Shown here: positions 1 through 8,291 of the stretch, piece by piece
Layout: each line of letters opens with the position of its first letter
Position numbering within the stretch: position 1 is the stretch's first letter
Assembly: GCF_001029435.1 (NCBI RefSeq)
Contig: NZ_LDOV01000052.1
Span: forward strand, 1-53,172
Direction of reading: 5' to 3'
DNA length: 53,172 nucleotides
Source: Photobacterium aphoticum
Lineage (GTDB): Bacteria; Pseudomonadota; Gammaproteobacteria; Enterobacterales; Vibrionaceae
Notes under the pieces: model-generated
What the model was told of the DNA's origin: nothing
Database searches by the model: none
The model's input: only the letters and a program-made list of their open reading frames with translations
Program-made: the position numbers and the translations under genes

Positions 1-364
1 AAATCCTAGATCGCTGGGTCGGTCACACTAGACTGGCCCAACATTCCCCCTCAGCCCTTGCGCTACCTAGCAGTAAAAAATATTTTTCTCAGCCATTTCG
101 TTGTCGCCGTCGTCGGTCCGGTCCTAGTCCGGTCCGTTGTGAAAAAATTGGTGTGAGTTTGGCGACGACGACGTCGAGGAACAGTGTCTAAATTCCATTT
201 TTACCTGAGATGCATTTTGACGCAGAAATGTATGAGATGAATTTGAGGAAGACTAAATCCAAATCCAACTGAGGTAACTTAGGATGAGTTGAGATAAATT
301 GGGATGAGTATTTCGGGCAGGAAATTACTGTGAGGCTTTCCAGACCGGATATGGACCGGACTAA
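1..364. other. Repeat-rich noncoding stretch at window edge
   Basis: No convincing gene is visible in either strand. The stretch holds near-direct copies of TCCGGTCC around 115-137 and a related ACCGGATATGGACCGGACT at about 342-360. It also has a GTCGCCGTCGTC / GGCGACGACGAC pair in opposite orientation (about 103-114 and 160-172) and a GATGAG...GATGAG repetition near 283-308. It lies on the 3' side of the minus-strand tRNA-Ile2, a position where mobile DNA often inserts, but no integrase or att duplication is seen here. Function unknown. Confidence 0.4.
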
Positions 365-366
365 AC

Positions 367-400
367 GAAAAAAGCCTGACGAGTTTCCTCATCAGGCTTT
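367..400 (-). terminator. Terminator of the tRNA-Ile2 unit
   Basis: AAAGCCTGATGAG pairs with CTCGTCAGGCTTT around a short GAAA-type loop and is followed on the minus strand by a run of six T. It begins nine bases after the tRNA CCA end, as expected for a monocistronic tRNA terminator. Confidence 0.85.
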
Positions 401-408
401 CTGGAATT

Positions 409-484
409 TGGTGGCCCCTGACAGACTTGAACTGTCGACCAAGCGATTATGAGTCGCCTGCTCTAACCACTGAGCTAAGGGGCC
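409..484 (-). tRNA. tRNA-Ile2 (anticodon CAU, lysidine-modified type)
   Basis: A 76-base cloverleaf with encoded CCA. The acceptor GGCCCCT pairs with AGGGGCC, and the anticodon loop is CTCATAA, giving CAU. The body matches, as I remember it, E. coli ileX almost base for base, including the GGCGACTCATAATCGCT anticodon arm. It is therefore the AUA-reading isoleucine tRNA modified by TilS rather than a methionine tRNA. E. coli ileX also lies beside rpoD, so the position is conserved. Confidence 0.92.
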
Positions 485-496
485 AGTGTGCGGGAA

Positions 497-525
497 ATTA
501 TATGGGATGCTTATGGGGTTGTCTA
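497..525 (-). promoter_or_regulatory. Sigma-70 promoter of tRNA-Ile2
   Basis: On the minus strand TAGACA (-35), a 17-base spacer and a perfect TATAAT (-10) end 12 bases before the tRNA 5' end. Spacing and position suit a strong stable-RNA promoter. Confidence 0.8.
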
Positions 526-654
526 GCGAATAAAGTGGTTGTTTTGTCTGCTTTTTAGGCAGTTGCCCCGCAGTTAGACGTGGATCGCAGGTGGGCTAAC
601 ATATTGATTAATTTCAAGAGAGGCGCAGTAACTGCGTGCATGACCGACTTGCAT

Positions 655-684
655 AAAAAAACGGGCACAAGGCCCGTTTTTTTA
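655..684 (-). terminator. Terminator downstream of rpoD
   Basis: ACGGGC-ACAAG-GCCCGT stem-loop flanked by A7 and T7 runs, so it can act in both directions. It lies about 20 bases after the rpoD stop and closes the rpsU-yqeY-dnaG-rpoD operon. Confidence 0.88.
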
Positions 685-704
685 TTGATATCGCTGTCTG
701 ACGA

Positions 705-2552
705 TTACTCGTCCAGGAAGCTACGTAGTACGTCTGAACGGCTTGGGTGACGCAGTTTACGCAGTGCTTTGGCTTCGATCTGACGGATACGCTCACGCGT
801 TACGTCGAACTGCTTGCCCACTTCCTCTAGGGTGTGGTCAGTGTTCATGTCGATACCAAAACGCATACGCAGGACTTTCGCTTCACGTGGTGTCAGGCCA
901 GCCAACACTTCGTTTGTCGCCATACGTAGGTTCGTTGCGGTTGCCGCGTCCATTGGTAGCTGAAGCGTGGTATCTTCAATGAAATCACCTAGGTGCGAAT
1001 CTTCATCATCACCGATTGGGGTTTCCATTGAGATTGGCTCTTTCGCAATCTTCAGGACTTTACGGATCTTGTCTTCTGGCATCTGCATGCGCTCAGCCAG
1101 TTCTTCCGGTAGTGGCTCACGACCCATCTCCTGCAGCATCTGACGAGAGATACGGTTCAGTTTGTTGATGGTTTCGATCATGTGTACCGGAATACGGATA
1201 GTACGTGCCTGATCCGCGATAGAACGGGTGATTGCCTGACGGATCCACCATGTTGCGTATGTCGAGAACTTGTAACCACGACGGTATTCAAACTTATCAA
1301 CCGCTTTCATCAGACCGATGTTACCTTCCTGGATCAGATCCAAGAACTGTAGACCACGGTTGGTGTATTTCTTCGCGATAGAGATAACCAGACGCAAGTT
1401 CGCCTCAACCATCTCTTTCTTCGCACGGCGGGCTTTCGCTTCACCGATAGACATACGACGGCTGATGTCTTTGATACGCTCGATAGACAGGCCCGTTTCT
1501 TCTTCTAGAATACGCAGTTTCAGAGAAGCACGACGAAGATCTTCTTCGTAGGTCTTCAGGCGTTCTGCGTATGGTTTACCAGAATTCAGGGCTTCGTCGA
1601 TCCACTCGCTTGATGCTTCGTTGCCGGCAAAAAGATTCACGAAGGTTTTCTTCGGCATCTTACTGTTGTCGACACACATACGCATGATCAGGCGTTCGTT
1701 AGTACGCACTTTGTCCATGGCGTCACGTAGCGAGCTAACCAGTTTATCAAACTGTTTCGGGATCAGACGGAACTGCTTGAAGATTTCAGACAGTTCTTCA
1801 ATCGCCACTTCAGTGGTTGGGTTCTGACGGCCGTTCGTTTCAATGGCCAGGGCCATTTTTTCGTAGGCTAGACGTAGCTCGTTGAATTTTTCACGAGCGA
1901 CTTCTGGGTCGATACCTGAATCTTCTTCTTCAGCCGAATCGTCATCGTCTTCGTCATCTTCAAGATCTTTGTCTTCATCTTCAAGATCGGCTTCACTCAG
2001 CTCAGAGCCGATGTGCGTCGCTGTTGGCGCCGCGCTTTCTTCTTCGTTTGGATCAACAAAGCCAGAGATGATGTCTGTCAGACGTAGTTCGTCAGCTTCT
2101 ACTTTGTCGAATTGCTCAAGCAGATGGGCGATAGCGGTTGGGTATTCAGCAACAGAACACTGAACCTGGTTGATACCATCTTCAATGCGTTTTGCGATAT
2201 CGATTTCGCCTTCGCGGGTTAGCAGTTCAACGGTACCCATTTCACGCATGTACATGCGTACTGGGTCAGTTGTACGGCCAATTTCGCTTTCAACGCTTGA
2301 AAGGGCTTGGGCCGCAGCTTCAATCGCGTCTTCGTCCGCATTGTCTTCTGTCATCATCAGATCATCGGCATCAGGGGCAGTTTCTACCACCTTAATACCC
2401 ATGTCATTAATCATCTGAATGATGTCTTCCACCTGATCGGAGTCAACGATGTCTTCCGGTAGGTGGTCATTTACTTCGGCGTAGGTCAGATAGCCTTGTT
2501 CCTTGCCCTTAGCGACAAGTAACTTTAGCTGTGACTGCGGATTTTGCTCCAT
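705..2552 (-). CDS. rpoD: RNA polymerase primary sigma factor RpoD (sigma-70)
   Basis: Housekeeping sigma factor that directs RNA polymerase core to -10/-35 promoters. The protein has 615 residues, close to 613 in E. coli. Region 1.1 starts at MEQNPQSQLKLL and region 1.2 begins near residue 94 (TTDPVRMYMREMG). A very acidic nonconserved insert (Asp/Glu run) lies around residues 188-215. Region 2 carries DLIQEGNIGLMKAVDKF and the -10 recognition segment YATWWIRQAITRSI. Region 4.2 is the helix-turn-helix VTRERIRQIEAKALRKLRHP at the C-terminus. It is the last gene of the macromolecular synthesis operon after dnaG. A likely extra promoter sits in the 92-base gap before it, so it can be expressed apart from dnaG. 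No anomalies seen. Confidence 0.98.
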   Translation of the reverse strand: MEQNPQSQLKLLVAKGKEQGYLTYAEVNDHLPEDIVDSDQVEDIIQMINDMGIKVVETAPDADDLMMTEDNADEDAIEAAAQALSSVESEIGRTTDPVRMYMREMGTVELLTREGEIDIAKRIEDGINQVQCSVAEYPTAIAHLLEQFDKVEADELRLTDIISGFVDPNEEESAAPTATHIGSELSEADLEDEDKDLEDDEDDDDSAEEEDSGIDPEVAREKFNELRLAYEKMALAIETNGRQNPTTEVAIEELSEIFKQFRLIPKQFDKLVSSLRDAMDKVRTNERLIMRMCVDNSKMPKKTFVNLFAGNEASSEWIDEALNSGKPYAERLKTYEEDLRRASLKLRILEEETGLSIERIKDISRRMSIGEAKARRAKKEMVEANLRLVISIAKKYTNRGLQFLDLIQEGNIGLMKAVDKFEYRRGYKFSTYATWWIRQAITRSIADQARTIRIPVHMIETINKLNRISRQMLQEMGREPLPEELAERMQMPEDKIRKVLKIAKEPISMETPIGDDEDSHLGDFIEDTTLQLPMDAATATNLRMATNEVLAGLTPREAKVLRMRFGIDMNTDHTLEEVGKQFDVTRERIRQIEAKALRKLRHPSRSDVLRSFLDE

Positions 2553-2611
2553 AGACGATATCCAACTTAGGGTCTGATTGAGAGAGTAGTATGCAGAGAT
2601 GCAAACCGTAA

Positions 2612-2620
2612 ATTATAACA
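2612..2620 (-). promoter_or_regulatory. Candidate extended -10 promoter for rpoD
   Basis: Minus strand TGTTATAAT is a perfect TATAAT preceded by the TGn extended -10 element, in the dnaG-rpoD gap. No good -35 is seen at the right distance, which an extended -10 can tolerate. The transcript would have a leader of roughly 55 bases. Confidence 0.55.
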
Positions 2621-2644
2621 AATTTCTTAATTGATGACTACGTA

Positions 2645-4405
2645 CTAGCCGGGACGGTTGAGTATGAGTAACTGCAATTCCCGCATCTCTTCGACTGATA
2701 AGCCGACGGTTCTCGATTTAGCCTGCAACTTTTCGATTTGTTGTTTAACGCACTGGTCAATCACTTTGTCCATTGCGTCCAAAAATACATCTAGAGTGTT
2801 ATCCTCATCTTTGCTGAGGGGAAGCTCCCAGGCGGCCAAACGGGCCAGCATGCCTTCATTTTTGCTTCCTCGCCAGTTCTCTAGCAACTGGCCTGTAGTG
2901 ATATTGGGGTTCGCGCGGCACTTTTCAACTATTGATATCAATAAATTTAGTCCAGCAACCTCAATCCCTTCAAATGCGGCCATGTCAAATTCAAGGCTGT
3001 TCACAAAATCTGGGCGTTGGATCAACAGGGCGATCACTTCGCGCATCGGGGTGCGTTTGATCTCCGGTTGTCCGGCTTTCTTCTGGGCGTCCTGACCGTG
3101 CTTGGAGAGCAGTTGTTGCAACTGGGCTTCGTCCGGCAGGCCGAGCTTTTTGCCGAGCATTTCACGCAGGTACAGGCGCAAGGTGCCGCCCGGAACCTTG
3201 TCGATCAGCGGGACAGCCAAGGTGCTCAGTTTGGCCTTGCCTTCGTTGCTGCTGGTATCGACCTGCTGCAACAAGGTGGTGAACATGAAGTCAGACAGGG
3301 TCATGGCCTGTGCCACTTGCTGTTCAAACCCGTCCTGGCCGTACTGGCGGATATAGGTATCTGGGTCTTCGCCATCCGGCAGGAACATAAATTTCAGCTG
3401 GCGGCCGTCGTTAAGGTACGGCAGGGCTTGCTCCATGGCACGCCAAGCGGCATCGCGGCCTGCGCGGTCACCATCGTAACAGCACACCACTGTACCGGTT
3501 TGACGGAACAGGGTCTGGATATGATCGCCGGTGGTTGAGGTGCCCAGCGAAGCCACGGCGTAATCAACGCCAAATTGCGCCAGGGCGACCACGTCCATAT
3601 AGCCTTCGACCACCAGAAGTTTCTCCGGTTCCCGATGGGCTTGCAGCACTTCGTACAGGCCGTACAGTTCTCGGCCTTTGTGGAAGATCGGGGTTTCCGG
3701 TGAGTTCAGGTACTTCGGCGTCCCGTCACCCAGTACGCGGCCACCAAAGCCAATGACACGGCCACGGCGATCGCGAATGGGGAACATGACACGACCACGG
3801 AAACGGTCATAGCGACGGCCGTTGTCGTTTTCGATCAGCATGCCGGCGGTTACCAGCGCTTCTTGTGCCTCGTTATTGCGGCCAAAGCGAGTGCGTACCA
3901 AATCCCACTGATCCGGCACAAAGCCGACCCCAAATTTCTGGACAATTTCGCCCGACAGGCCACGGCCTTTGAGGTAATCAATCGCCACCGCCCCTTCTTG
4001 GGTACGTAGCTGGGATTGGTAGAACTGGCTGATCTGGCCCATCATGTCGTACAGGCCGAGTTTTTCTTTACTGCGTGCTGCCGGTTGGCCCCCGCCGGTG
4101 CCTTCTTCGCGTGGCACATCCAGCCCCACTTGGGAGGCCAGCTCTTCAATCGCTTCGACAAATTCGAGGCGGTCAAACTCCATCACGAAATCCAGGACGT
4201 TACCGTGCGCACCACAACCGAAGCAGTGGTAGAACTGTTTTTCCTGACTGACGGAGAAGGAGGGGGTTTTCTCGTTATGAAACGGGCAGCAAGCGCCGAA
4301 GTTTTTGCCTTGCTTTTTGAGTTTCACACGGGCATCCACGATATCTACGATGTCATGTCTGGAAATCAGATCATCGATAAAACTGCGTGGGATTTTGCCT
4401 GCCAT
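2645..4405 (-). CDS. dnaG: DNA primase DnaG
   Basis: Synthesises RNA primers at the replication fork with DnaB helicase. The start is taken at MAGKIPRSFIDD (586 residues). From that start the zinc-ribbon ligands fall at C40, H43, C61 and C64, the positions I recall for E. coli, whereas the frame open 15 codons further upstream adds non-family residues. After the CHC2 zinc domain comes the TOPRIM catalytic core, with LLVVEGYMDVVAL and the acidic CCYDGDRAGR motif, and then the C-terminal DnaB-binding domain. It lies between yqeY and rpoD in the macromolecular synthesis operon. The ribosome site (AGGTAA) is weak and rather distant, in keeping with low DnaG levels. Confidence 0.97.
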   Translation of the reverse strand: MAGKIPRSFIDDLISRHDIVDIVDARVKLKKQGKNFGACCPFHNEKTPSFSVSQEKQFYHCFGCGAHGNVLDFVMEFDRLEFVEAIEELASQVGLDVPREEGTGGGQPAARSKEKLGLYDMMGQISQFYQSQLRTQEGAVAIDYLKGRGLSGEIVQKFGVGFVPDQWDLVRTRFGRNNEAQEALVTAGMLIENDNGRRYDRFRGRVMFPIRDRRGRVIGFGGRVLGDGTPKYLNSPETPIFHKGRELYGLYEVLQAHREPEKLLVVEGYMDVVALAQFGVDYAVASLGTSTTGDHIQTLFRQTGTVVCCYDGDRAGRDAAWRAMEQALPYLNDGRQLKFMFLPDGEDPDTYIRQYGQDGFEQQVAQAMTLSDFMFTTLLQQVDTSSNEGKAKLSTLAVPLIDKVPGGTLRLYLREMLGKKLGLPDEAQLQQLLSKHGQDAQKKAGQPEIKRTPMREVIALLIQRPDFVNSLEFDMAAFEGIEVAGLNLLISIVEKCRANPNITTGQLLENWRGSKNEGMLARLAAWELPLSKDEDNTLDVFLDAMDKVIDQCVKQQIEKLQAKSRTVGLSVEEMRELQLLILNRPG

Positions 4406-4520
4406 ATCGTGTGTGTTACCTGCAAGTGATGATGGAAGAAGGTGAATCAAAGCAAAAGGTTATTATGGGAATAACGCTTTGATTTGATAGTCGTATCAAA
4501 TTACGGAGAGGCGAATACAA

Positions 4521-4558
4521 ACAAGCCGCGCATTCCGAAACCGGAGAGCACGGCTTGT
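4521..4558 (-). terminator. Weak hairpin between yqeY and dnaG
   Basis: ACAAGCCG and CGGCTTGT pair across a 22-base loop just after the yqeY stop. The minus-strand tail is only TTTGT, so this is at best a partial terminator. It could lower dnaG expression relative to rpsU, as the rpsU-dnaG terminator does in E. coli. Confidence 0.4.
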
Positions 4559-4578
4559 TGCAGAAACTGAGTAAGGGA

Positions 4579-5022
4579 TTAACCGAGTTTCGCTTTCACG
4601 AGCTGGCTAACTTTACCCATATCGGCACGACCCTGAACTTGTGGCTTAAGCACAGCCATCAGTTTGCCCATGTCTTGCATGCTGGCAGCGCCGGTAGAAG
4701 CAATGGCCGCATCCAACAGGGCAGCAACTTCGTCGTCGCTCAGTGGTTGTGGCATGAATTCTTCCAACACGCTGATTTCAGCAAGTTCAACATCAGCAAG
4801 ATCTTGGCGATTTGCTGCTTCGTATTGAGCAACAGAATCGCGACGCTGCTTAACCATCTTGGTTAGTACTGCCAACACGTCGTCTTCGGAAAGAGTGATC
4901 TTTTCGTCCACTTCGCGTTGTTTAATGGCAGCCATAGCCAGACGGATGGCACCAAGACGAGGTTTATCCTTCGCCTTCATGGCCGTTTTTTGTTCGTCTT
5001 TCAGACGTTCAATCAGAGTCAT
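4579..5022 (-). CDS. yqeY: GatB/YqeY domain protein
   Basis: A 147-residue protein of the YqeY family, related to the C-terminal tRNA-binding tail of the GatB amidotransferase subunit. Family features visible are the N-terminal MTLIERLKDEQKTAMKAKD, the KQREVDEK segment, the EEFMPQPLSDDE linker and the C-terminal GRADMGKVSQLVKAKL helix. Its molecular role is not firmly known; a link to tRNA or amidotransferase function is inferred from homology. It stands between rpsU (28-base gap) and dnaG, the usual arrangement in vibrios and pseudomonads but absent from E. coli. A good AAGGA ribosome site precedes the ATG. Confidence 0.93.
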   Translation of the reverse strand: MTLIERLKDEQKTAMKAKDKPRLGAIRLAMAAIKQREVDEKITLSEDDVLAVLTKMVKQRRDSVAQYEAANRQDLADVELAEISVLEEFMPQPLSDDEVAALLDAAIASTGAASMQDMGKLMAVLKPQVQGRADMGKVSQLVKAKLG

Positions 5023-5049
5023 TACGCAATCCTTCTGTTAATCGTTAGA

Positions 5050-5265
5050 TTAGTACAGACGAACGCGACGCGCGTTTTCGCGAGCCAATTTCTTCAGGTG
5101 ACGCTTAACAGCCGCTGCTTTAGCACGCTTACGTACAGTAGTAGGCTTTTCGAAGTGTTCGCGACGACGTACTTCAGAAAGGATACCTGCTTTTTCGCAA
5201 GAGCGCTTGAAACGACGTAGTGCTACGTCAAACGGTTCGTTTTCACGTACTTTGATTACTGGCAT
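5050..5265 (-). CDS. rpsU: 30S ribosomal protein bS21
   Basis: Small basic ribosomal protein of 71 residues, the standard length, beginning MPVIKVRENEPFDVALRRFK and ending in the lysine- and arginine-rich tail ARENARRVRLY. It binds near the 3' end of 16S rRNA and helps translation initiation. It is the first gene of the macromolecular synthesis operon, with a strong GAGGTGA ribosome site and a clear sigma-70 promoter upstream. The neighbouring tsaD is divergent, as in E. coli. Confidence 0.98.
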   Translation of the reverse strand: MPVIKVRENEPFDVALRRFKRSCEKAGILSEVRRREHFEKPTTVRKRAKAAAVKRHLKKLARENARRVRLY

Positions 5266-5337
5266 GTAATACTCACCTCAGAGTGATTCGATTAACGCTG
5301 ACGTTCAAAAGTGTCAGCTGATTAAAAATGGTGCGAA

Positions 5338-5367
5338 ATTCTAATCTGATCTGGGGGCATTTGTAAA
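5338..5367 (-). promoter_or_regulatory. Sigma-70 promoter of the rpsU-yqeY-dnaG-rpoD operon
   Basis: Minus strand TTTACA (-35), 18-base spacer and TAGAAT (-10), about 70 bases before the rpsU start. Each hexamer has a single mismatch to consensus. Confidence 0.7.
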
Positions 5368-5447
5368 GCATTCTGCAACCCCGAACTGGTTAATTTCTGT
5401 CAAGGGCGGTAGTATGGCCCTCAATTACCATAAGTATAGAGGTTGTT

Positions 5448-6473
5448 ATGCGTATACTGGGCATCGAAACCTCCTGTGACGAAACAGGCGTAGCAATTTT
5501 CGATGATGAAAAAGGGCTTTTGGCACACGAACTTTACAGCCAGGTAAAACTGCATGCTGACTACGGTGGTGTGGTGCCGGAGCTGGCTTCGCGTGACCAT
5601 GTCAAGAAGACGATCCCATTGATCAAAGCGGCGCTGCAGTCAGCCAATCTGACCCATGAAGATCTTGACGGTGTGGCATACACCGCCGGTCCGGGTCTGG
5701 TGGGTGCGCTGTTGGTGGGCGCGACCATTGGTCGAAGCTTGGCCTATGCATGGAACCTGCCAGCGGTGGCGGTTCACCATATGGAAGGTCACTTGCTGGC
5801 CCCAATGCTGGAAGACAATCCACCGGCGTTCCCGTTTGTGGCACTGTTGGTGTCTGGCGGTCACACCATGATGGTGGAAGTGAAAGGCATTGGTGAATAC
5901 CAAATTCTGGGCGAGTCGATTGATGATGCCGCTGGCGAAGCGTTTGATAAAACCGCCAAGCTGATGGGGCTGGACTACCCAGGTGGCCCGTTGCTGTCCA
6001 AATTGGCAGAAAACGGCACTCCGGGTCGCTTTACCTTCCCGCGTCCGATGACTGACCGTCCGGGGCTGGATTTCAGTTTCTCGGGCCTGAAGACGTTTGC
6101 GGCTAATACCATTCGCGCGAACGGTGATGACGATCAGACCCGTGCGGACATTGCGTATGCGTTCCAGGAAGCGGTGGTAGATACGTTGGCGATCAAATGT
6201 AAGCGTGCCCTGAAGCAAACGGGCTTCAAGCGCTTGGTGATTGCCGGCGGCGTGAGTGCGAACAAGCACCTGCGTGCCCAGCTGGAAGAGATGATGCGTA
6301 AAATGCACGGTGAAGTGTTCTACCCTCGTACCGAGTTTTGTACGGATAACGGGGCAATGATCGCGTATGCCGGTATGCAGCGTCTGAAAAATCAGGAAAG
6401 CATGGACTTGGGCGTAAAAGCGCATCCACGTTGGCCGATCGATCAGCTTAAGCCGATCAACGAAGCAGAATAA
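5448..6473 (+). CDS. tsaD: tRNA N6-adenosine threonylcarbamoyltransferase TsaD
   Basis: Transfers threonylcarbamoyl to A37 of ANN-decoding tRNAs as the catalytic subunit with TsaB and TsaE. The 341 residues open with the ASKHA signature MRILGIETSCDETGVAIFD. The metal-binding histidines are in AVHHMEGHLLAP (residues about 110-121), and the nucleotide-binding glycines are in LVSGGHTMMV and VIAGGVSANKHLR. Length is near the E. coli 337. It diverges from rpsU across a 182-base spacer and ends shortly before a terminator shared with plsY. AGAGG precedes the ATG. Confidence 0.97.
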   Translation: MRILGIETSCDETGVAIFDDEKGLLAHELYSQVKLHADYGGVVPELASRDHVKKTIPLIKAALQSANLTHEDLDGVAYTAGPGLVGALLVGATIGRSLAYAWNLPAVAVHHMEGHLLAPMLEDNPPAFPFVALLVSGGHTMMVEVKGIGEYQILGESIDDAAGEAFDKTAKLMGLDYPGGPLLSKLAENGTPGRFTFPRPMTDRPGLDFSFSGLKTFAANTIRANGDDDQTRADIAYAFQEAVVDTLAIKCKRALKQTGFKRLVIAGGVSANKHLRAQLEEMMRKMHGEVFYPRTEFCTDNGAMIAYAGMQRLKNQESMDLGVKAHPRWPIDQLKPINEAE

Positions 6474-6523
6474 GCGCAGTCGTCGGACTTTTTCGGTACC
6501 GATGCGGCACGGATAAGACAAAG

Positions 6524-6567
6524 CAACCCCGCGCAGCGTCATGGCTGTGGCGGGGTTGTTTAGTTTT
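6524..6567. terminator. Shared terminator between convergent tsaD and plsY
   Basis: CAACCCCGC pairs with GCGGGGTTG. On the plus strand the tail is TTTAGTTTTT, good for tsaD; on the minus strand the tail after plsY is weaker (CTTTGTCTT). The last bases overlap the plsY stop codon. Confidence 0.75.
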
Positions 6568-7228
6568 TGCTGCGTGTTTCCTGATTTTTAGCGGAGGGCT
6601 GAGCGGGATTTTGAACTGCGTTCTGTTTTTTTGAGCGGTTGAATTTCTGCCAAATCTTCGGCTCTTCACCCGCCAATAAGCGGCGCAGGTTGTCGTGGTG
6701 ACGAAACACAATCAGGCACGACAGCATGGCGACCGGCATGGTGTATTCCGGTTTCACCCACCAGGTAAACAGCGGCGCAATCAGCGCGGTGACCATCGAC
6801 CCGAGCGATGAGTAACCGGTGATCAAGACCGTGATCAGCCAGGCGCCAATTAACATCCCACTGAGATCCCAGCCAATCGGGGCTAACGCGCCCAGCGCCG
6901 TTGCCACCCCTTTCCCGCCACGGAAGTGGAAGAAGATCGGATAGATGTGGCCCAGACAGGCCGCGATACCGATGATCCCCAGCATGAACGGGTTGACGCC
7001 GGCAAAGTAGCTCAGCCAGACCGGCAACATCCCTTTGAGAATGTCACAGAACAGTACGGCAGCTGCCGCGCCGCGTCCGCCGATACGCAGTACGTTGGTG
7101 GCACCGGGGTTACCGGAACCGGACTCACGCGGATCGGGTAGGCCGTACAGGCGGCTGATCAGCACGGCACTGGAGATAGAGCCCAGTAAGTAGGCGCTGA
7201 TGATGATCAACAAGACGAATGGTGTCAT
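6560..7228 (-). CDS. plsY: Glycerol-3-phosphate acyltransferase PlsY
   Basis: Integral membrane enzyme that moves the acyl group from acyl-phosphate to glycerol-3-phosphate, the first step of phospholipid synthesis. The 222 residues show about five hydrophobic segments. Motif 1 is SGNPGATNVLR (residues about 37-47), another is FRGGKGVATALGAL (about 101-114), and the third block is GYSSLGSMV. The hydrophilic tail after about residue 195 is Lys/Asn/Gln-rich and longer than the family core. GAGGA precedes the ATG. Gene order plsY next to tsaD and divergent from folB matches E. coli. Confidence 0.96.
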   Translation of the reverse strand: MTPFVLLIIISAYLLGSISSAVLISRLYGLPDPRESGSGNPGATNVLRIGGRGAAAAVLFCDILKGMLPVWLSYFAGVNPFMLGIIGIAACLGHIYPIFFHFRGGKGVATALGALAPIGWDLSGMLIGAWLITVLITGYSSLGSMVTALIAPLFTWWVKPEYTMPVAMLSCLIVFRHHDNLRRLLAGEEPKIWQKFNRSKKQNAVQNPAQPSAKNQETRSKN

Positions 7229-7302
7229 GCAGGATCCTCGTTACAGGCGATAGCATCGCCGAATTATCCTTGGTCAATTATTTCGCTTTTGTGGGCATAT
7301 GG

Positions 7303-7308
7303 TATAGT
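7303..7308 (+). promoter_or_regulatory. Candidate extended -10 promoter for folB-folK
   Basis: TGGTATAGT gives a TG-n extended -10 with TATAGT about 135 bases before folB; the -35 region has no good hexamer. It is the best candidate in the plsY-folB spacer. Confidence 0.4.
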
Positions 7309-7442
7309 GCTAGCCCTTGAACTCATAGGCAACCTGATGAGCTTTTAAATCAACGTCATACTATATCGTTACAGACTGTTCGATAATACGCGTTTTGGCT
7401 CAAATTAGGTATCCGACCTCTACACATAATTAGCGATTGAAC

Positions 7443-7796
7443 ATGGATTCAGTATTTATCGAACATCTTGAAGTCATTGCCTCCATCGGAGTGTATGACT
7501 GGGAACAAACAATCAAGCAAAAACTGGTGCTTGATATCGAAATGGCTCACGACAACCGTCCGGCTGCGCTGAGCGATGATGTGACCTTGGCATTGGATTA
7601 TGCCGCCGTGAGTGGTGCTGTCATGCAACACATTGAAAACGGCCGTTTTCTGCTGGTAGAGCGTGTGGCGGAAGAAATTGCCCAGCTGATCATGAACCAG
7701 TTCTCTGTGCCTTGGATCCGTGTACGCGTGACCAAGCCGGGCGCAGTACCGACAGCCCGTGGGGTGGGTGTGCAAATCGAGCGAGGCAGCCGGTGA
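7443..7796 (+). CDS. folB: Dihydroneopterin aldolase FolB
   Basis: Cleaves dihydroneopterin to 6-hydroxymethyl-dihydropterin in folate synthesis. It has 117 residues from the ATG at MDSVFIEHLEV, which aligns with the E. coli start; a TTG two codons earlier is also in frame. The family block IGVYDWEQTIKQKLVLDIEM follows, with the later catalytic-region segment VERVAEEIAQLIMNQF. The TGA stop overlaps the GTG start of folK, so the two consecutive pathway enzymes are translationally coupled. The ribosome site is poor. Confidence 0.95.
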   Translation: MDSVFIEHLEVIASIGVYDWEQTIKQKLVLDIEMAHDNRPAALSDDVTLALDYAAVSGAVMQHIENGRFLLVERVAEEIAQLIMNQFSVPWIRVRVTKPGAVPTARGVGVQIERGSR

Positions 7797-8275
7797 TCAC
7801 CGCCTATATCAGCGTCGGATCGAACATTGAGCGCGATTATCATGTGCGCGCCGCCATCGCTGAACTGAGGTTGTTGAGCGAAGCCTGTTCGGTGTCGACG
7901 ATTTATGAGGCAGAGCCGGTGGGCTTTGAGGGCCCGAATTTTTATAACGGGGTCATTGCCATCAACACGTCATTATCGCTCGTTACCCTGCAAGCAACGC
8001 TCAAGCAGCTGGAATTGCAGTACGGGCGATCCCCTTCGGCGAAAAAGAACCAAAGTCGCACGTTGGATCTCGACATCTTATTGTACGGGGACTGCGTGAG
8101 CGACACGCCCGCTATCCCCCGTGCTGATATTTTTAAATTCGCGTTTGTGCTGCGTCCGCTGATGGAGCTGTGCCCGGATCGTGTGATCCCGGGAGACGGC
8201 CGTACGGTGCGACAGGTGTGGCAGGCGTTCGATCGCGAACAGGCCTTATGGCCGGTGGAAGATTTTGTTATTTAA
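7793..8275 (+). CDS. folK: 6-hydroxymethyl-dihydropterin pyrophosphokinase FolK
   Basis: Transfers pyrophosphate from ATP to 6-hydroxymethyl-dihydropterin, the step after FolB. The start is the GTG overlapping the folB stop: from it the protein begins VITAYISVGSNIERDYHV, the family's N-terminal AYIxxGSN strand, and gives 160 residues. Signature residues are in RSPSAKKNQSRTLDLDILLY (about 77-96), with the two Mg-binding aspartates in DLDILLY. A GAGG site lies eight bases upstream inside folB. E. coli keeps its folK elsewhere beside pcnB, so this vibrio-type copy forms a folate pair with folB. Confidence 0.94.
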   Translation: MITAYISVGSNIERDYHVRAAIAELRLLSEACSVSTIYEAEPVGFEGPNFYNGVIAINTSLSLVTLQATLKQLELQYGRSPSAKKNQSRTLDLDILLYGDCVSDTPAIPRADIFKFAFVLRPLMELCPDRVIPGDGRTVRQVWQAFDREQALWPVEDFVI

Positions 8276-8291
8276 GGACAGTTAAACAACT

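Noticed and set aside
5390..5447. Sigma-70 promoter for tsaD (TAGTAT near 5411 or TATAGA near the ribosome site)
   Set aside because: No -35 with acceptable match at 16-18 bases; not strong enough to annotate.
5640..6542. 300-codon open frame antisense to tsaD
   Set aside because: tsaD is a full-length conserved gene in the other strand; the antisense translation is His/Arg-rich with no family motif and no ribosome site.
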